Below are positions 61,680 to 64,000 of a stretch of 64,000 bases of DNA, piece by piece. This stretch comes from Tenacibaculum lutimaris. Lineage in GTDB: Bacteria > Bacteroidota > Bacteroidia > Flavobacteriales > Flavobacteriaceae. Location of the stretch: positions 124,001 through 188,000 of the forward strand of contig NZ_RAQM01000008.1 in the NCBI RefSeq assembly GCF_003610735.1. The letters are read 5' to 3'. The position numbers and the translations under genes are program-made. Every line of letters begins with the position of its first letter. Position 1 is the first letter of the stretch. The notes beneath the pieces are model-generated. The model made no database searches, had not been told where the DNA came from, and worked only from the letters and a program-made list of their open reading frames with translations.

Positions 61680-62771
61680 ATGAAAGCTGGAATTGTAGGA
61701 TTACCAAACGTAGGGAAATCAACCCTTTTTAACTGTTTATCAAACGCGAAGGCACAAAGTGCTAACTTTCCGTTTTGTACAATTGAACCAAATTTAGGAG
61801 TGGTAAATGTACCAGATACTCGTTTAGAAAAATTAGAGGAATTAGTAAATCCTGAAAGAGTATTGCCTGCAACTGTAGAGATTGTAGATATTGCAGGATT
61901 GGTAAAAGGAGCAAGTAAAGGTGAAGGTTTAGGAAATCAATTCTTAGCAAATATTCGAGAAACTGATGCTATCTTACACGTATTACGTTGTTTTGATAAT
62001 GATAATATTGTACACGTTGATGGATCTGTAGACCCTATACGTGATAAAGAAACAATTGATATAGAACTTCAATTAAAAGATTTAGAAACAGTTCAAAAAC
62101 GTTTAGAGCGTGTAAAAAGAACCGCTAAAACTGGTAACAAAGAAGCTCAGGTTGAGTTAGAAATTCTATTAAAAGTGGAAACAACTTTATTAGAAGGAAA
62201 ATCTATACGTTCTATTGAGTTTACTGAAAAAGAAGATGAATTTGTAAAGCCATTACAATTCATTACAGCTAAACCTGTGTTATATGTTTGTAATGTTGAT
62301 GAAGGTTCAGCAGTTTCAGGAAATGCTTATGTTGATAAGGTAAAAGAAGCTGTAGCTGATGAAAATGCAGAGGTAATTGTATTAGCTGTAGGTACAGAAG
62401 CTGATATTACAGAGTTGGAAGACTACGAAGAACGTCAAATGTTTTTAGCTGATATCGGATTAGAAGAGGCAGGAGTTTCTCGTTTAATTCGTTCAGCATA
62501 TAAATTATTAAACTTACAAACTTATTTTACTGCGGGTGTTAAAGAAGTAAGAGCTTGGACTATTCCTGTAGGATCAACAGCACCACAAGCAGCTGGAGTA
62601 ATTCATACTGACTTTGAAAAAGGGTTTATCCGTGCTGAAACTATTGGATATGATGATTTTGTTGCATATGGTAGTGAAACTAAAGTAAAAGAAGCTGGTA
62701 AAATGAGAGTAGAAGGAAAGGAATACATTGTTAAAGACGGTGATGTAATGCATTTTAGATTTAACGTGTAA
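61680..62771 (+). CDS. ychF: Redox-regulated ribosome-binding ATPase YchF
   Basis: A 363-residue Obg-family P-loop protein that binds ATP rather than [55 protein letters not shown] and the YchF-type NxxE-like nucleotide motif ([10 protein letters not shown]) are present; the TGS domain lies at the C-terminus ([40 protein letters not shown]). Length fits. Followed by a terminator and a DUF2461 gene. Confidence 0.96.
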   Translation: MKAGIVGLPNVGKSTLFNCLSNAKAQSANFPFCTIEPNLGVVNVPDTRLEKLEELVNPERVLPATVEIVDIAGLVKGASKGEGLGNQFLANIRETDAILHVLRCFDNDNIVHVDGSVDPIRDKETIDIELQLKDLETVQKRLERVKRTAKTGNKEAQVELEILLKVETTLLEGKSIRSIEFTEKEDEFVKPLQFITAKPVLYVCNVDEGSAVSGNAYVDKVKEAVADENAEVIVLAVGTEADITELEDYEERQMFLADIGLEEAGVSRLIRSAYKLLNLQTYFTAGVKEVRAWTIPVGSTAPQAAGVIHTDFEKGFIRAETIGYDDFVAYGSETKVKEAGKMRVEGKEYIVKDGDVMHFRFNV

Positions 62772-62793
62772 TTTTTTTAAAAGAATAAAGAAT

Positions 62794-62826
62794 AAACTCC
62801 ACTAATTTTTAGTGGAGTTTTTTTGT
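62794..62826 (+). terminator. ychF terminator
   Basis: AAACTCCACTAA / TTAGTGGAGTTT hairpin followed by seven or more T. Confidence 0.9.
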
Positions 62827-62855
62827 ACCTTAGAATTCCAAATTCACTCACAATA

Positions 62856-63530
62856 ATGCAACTCAAAAAACAAACATTTCAGTTTTTAAAAGACTTAAAA
62901 GAGAACAACAATCGTGATTGGTTTACAGAGCATAAAAAAGACTTTACTGAAGCCCAAAATAATGCGAAAGCTATTTATAAGAAGATTGAAGAAAACTTAA
63001 ATAAACATGATGAGATTGATAAGTTTAAGTTGTTTAGAATTTATAGAGATGTGCGTTTTTCAAAAGATAAAACGCCTTATAAAACACATTTTGGAGGTTC
63101 TTTTCATAGAAAAAAACCAGAATTAAGAGGTGGGTACTATTTGCATATTTCTCATGGAGACAGTTTTGTTGCTGGTGGATTCTGGGAACCAAACAAAGAG
63201 GATCTTTTACGTATTCGTAAAGAGTTTGAAGTAGATGCTTCTGAAATTAGAGAGATTTTAAAAGAAAAGAACTACGTACAACATTTTGGAGGTAAACTAG
63301 AAGGAGATGAGCTTAAAACAGCTCCTAAAGGTTTTGATAAAACGCATCCAGATATCGATTTGATTCGTAAAAAAGGGTATGTTGCTATTCAACATTTTTC
63401 TGACGAAGAGGTTTTAGCTCCAGACTTTTTAACAAGAGTGGATGAAGCTTTTAAAGCATTGCGTCCGTTTTTTAATTACATGAGTGATGTATTAACAACA
63501 AACTTAAACGGAGAAAGTCTTTTAGATTAA
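62856..63530 (+). CDS. DUF2461 family protein
   Basis: About 224 residues from ATG 62856; an upstream ATG-like start at 62823 lies in the T-tail of the ychF terminator and is unlikely. Family blocks are FQFLKDLKENNNRDWFTEHK, FRIYRDVRFSKDKTPYKTHF and GGYYLHISHGDSFVAGGFWE, ending with GFDKTHPDIDLIRKKGYVAI. The function of the family is unknown. Its stop overlaps the stop of the converging MATE gene by 4 nt. Confidence 0.88.
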   Translation: MQLKKQTFQFLKDLKENNNRDWFTEHKKDFTEAQNNAKAIYKKIEENLNKHDEIDKFKLFRIYRDVRFSKDKTPYKTHFGGSFHRKKPELRGGYYLHISHGDSFVAGGFWEPNKEDLLRIRKEFEVDASEIREILKEKNYVQHFGGKLEGDELKTAPKGFDKTHPDIDLIRKKGYVAIQHFSDEEVLAPDFLTRVDEAFKALRPFFNYMSDVLTTNLNGESLLD

Positions 63531-64000
63531 TTTAAGTTTAATCGAACTTCTCTTCTTAAATAAAAGTAGGTAACTATAGTTGATGAAATATCAGCAATAG
63601 GAAACGACATCCATACACCATTTACACCATAGAATTTAGGTAATATATATACCAAAGGAATTAAGAAAATACCTTGTTTTAACAGCGTTAAAAGTAAAGC
63701 GGGTAGCGCTTTTCCTGTTGCTTGAAAATAGGCAGCACCAATTAATTGAGTTGTAATTACAGGAGTTGCTAAAAAAGCTATAATTAAAGCATTTGGTGTA
63801 CTGTTTAATAACTCTTTATCTTCTGTAAAAACACCTACTAACTCCGTTGGAAACAACATTATTGTGATAAAAATGATGATAGCTATTCCTGTACCAAAAA
63901 ATATCGAAGTTTTAATACTTTCTTTAACTCGTTCTACGTTATTTGCTCCGTAATTATATCCAGCAATAGGTAAAAATCCTTGGGTTACTCCTAAAACAGG
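63527..64000 (-). CDS. MATE family efflux transporter, C-terminal part (5' end beyond the window)
   Basis: The reverse frame is open from the window edge to the stop at 63527, about 157 codons. It reads VLGVTQGFLPIAGYNYGANN, the conserved second-half MATE motif, then membrane helices (GTGIAIIIFITIM, ALIIAFLATPVITTQLIGAA, LPALLLTLLKQGIFLIPLVY) and ends in TYFYLRREVRLNLN. MATE pumps export drugs or metabolites against sodium or protons. About two thirds of the gene lies past 64000. Confidence 0.9.
   Translation of the reverse strand, partial: PVLGVTQGFLPIAGYNYGANNVERVKESIKTSIFFGTGIAIIIFITIMLFPTELVGVFTEDKELLNSTPNALIIAFLATPVITTQLIGAAYFQATGKALPALLLTLLKQGIFLIPLVYILPKFYGVNGVWMSFPIADISSTIVTYFYLRREVRLNLN

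Noticed and set aside
1..64000. CRISPR arrays, defence islands, prophage or transposons
   Set aside because: No direct-repeat arrays, transposases, integrases or phage genes were seen; the gene content is core metabolism and envelope functions.

Overview
The window is a compact, AT-rich stretch of bacterial chromosome. It is almost certainly from the Bacteroidota, family Flavobacteriaceae; a Tenacibaculum/Polaribacter-like organism is my inference. The evidence is gene content (OstA-like protein, split transketolase, bifunctional HisB, Oar-like and SusC-like TonB-dependent receptors, LETM1-like protein, BshA) and promoters of the Bacteroidota form TAnnTTTG. Most genes are ordinary core genes. 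I saw no tRNA, rRNA, CRISPR, IS element or prophage.

Layout. 1-9 kb: class III aminotransferase (cut by the window edge), OstA-like protein, PLP decarboxylase, DinB-like protein, purA, a Fur-family regulator and a RelA/SpoT enzyme. 9-14 kb: a TPM-domain gene broken by one in-frame stop, a probable small RNA (about 10475-10578), an ECF sigma factor with a membrane partner, an outer-membrane protein and a fatty-acid-hydroxylase-type enzyme. 14-18.6 kb: rpsF-rpsR-rplI and an Oar-like TonB receptor. 18.6-22.7 kb: lysA flanked by two look-alike small-RNA candidates, then pepT and a DUF3810 protease-like protein. 22.8-31.4 kb: dnaB, a GATase-like exported protein, the transketolase N-half, bshA, a patatin, aroB, proline dehydrogenase and a LETM1-like protein. 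31.6-33.3 kb: typA. 33.4-40.7 kb: the complete histidine operon hisGDCBHAFI behind a His-rich leader peptide and attenuator. 40.8-48.9 kb: exported hydrolases, a methyltransferase, a Crp-like regulator, a DJ-1/PfpI protein, an EamA transporter and a small lipoprotein. 48.9-58.3 kb: a minus-strand series (DUF1853, OmpH/Skp, miaA, potassium channel, exonuclease/GIY-YIG, YggS, DUF1015, phosphoglycerate dehydrogenase, serC, LuxC-like reductase). 58.4-64 kb: ferredoxin, TonB receptor, ychF, DUF2461 and a MATE transporter cut by the window edge.

The most interesting signals are non-coding. Two intergenic loci on the plus strand, one on each side of lysA, share an upstream motif AGGGRATTTTCCT exactly 24 nt before an ATATTTG promoter element. 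Each predicts a transcript of about 100 nt with two hairpins, each carrying GGGG in the loop, then a terminator. A third candidate near 10.5 kb contains a C-run with 8-nt complementarity to those loops. The his leader also shows a second layer of alternative pairing that could mask or expose the hisG start codon.
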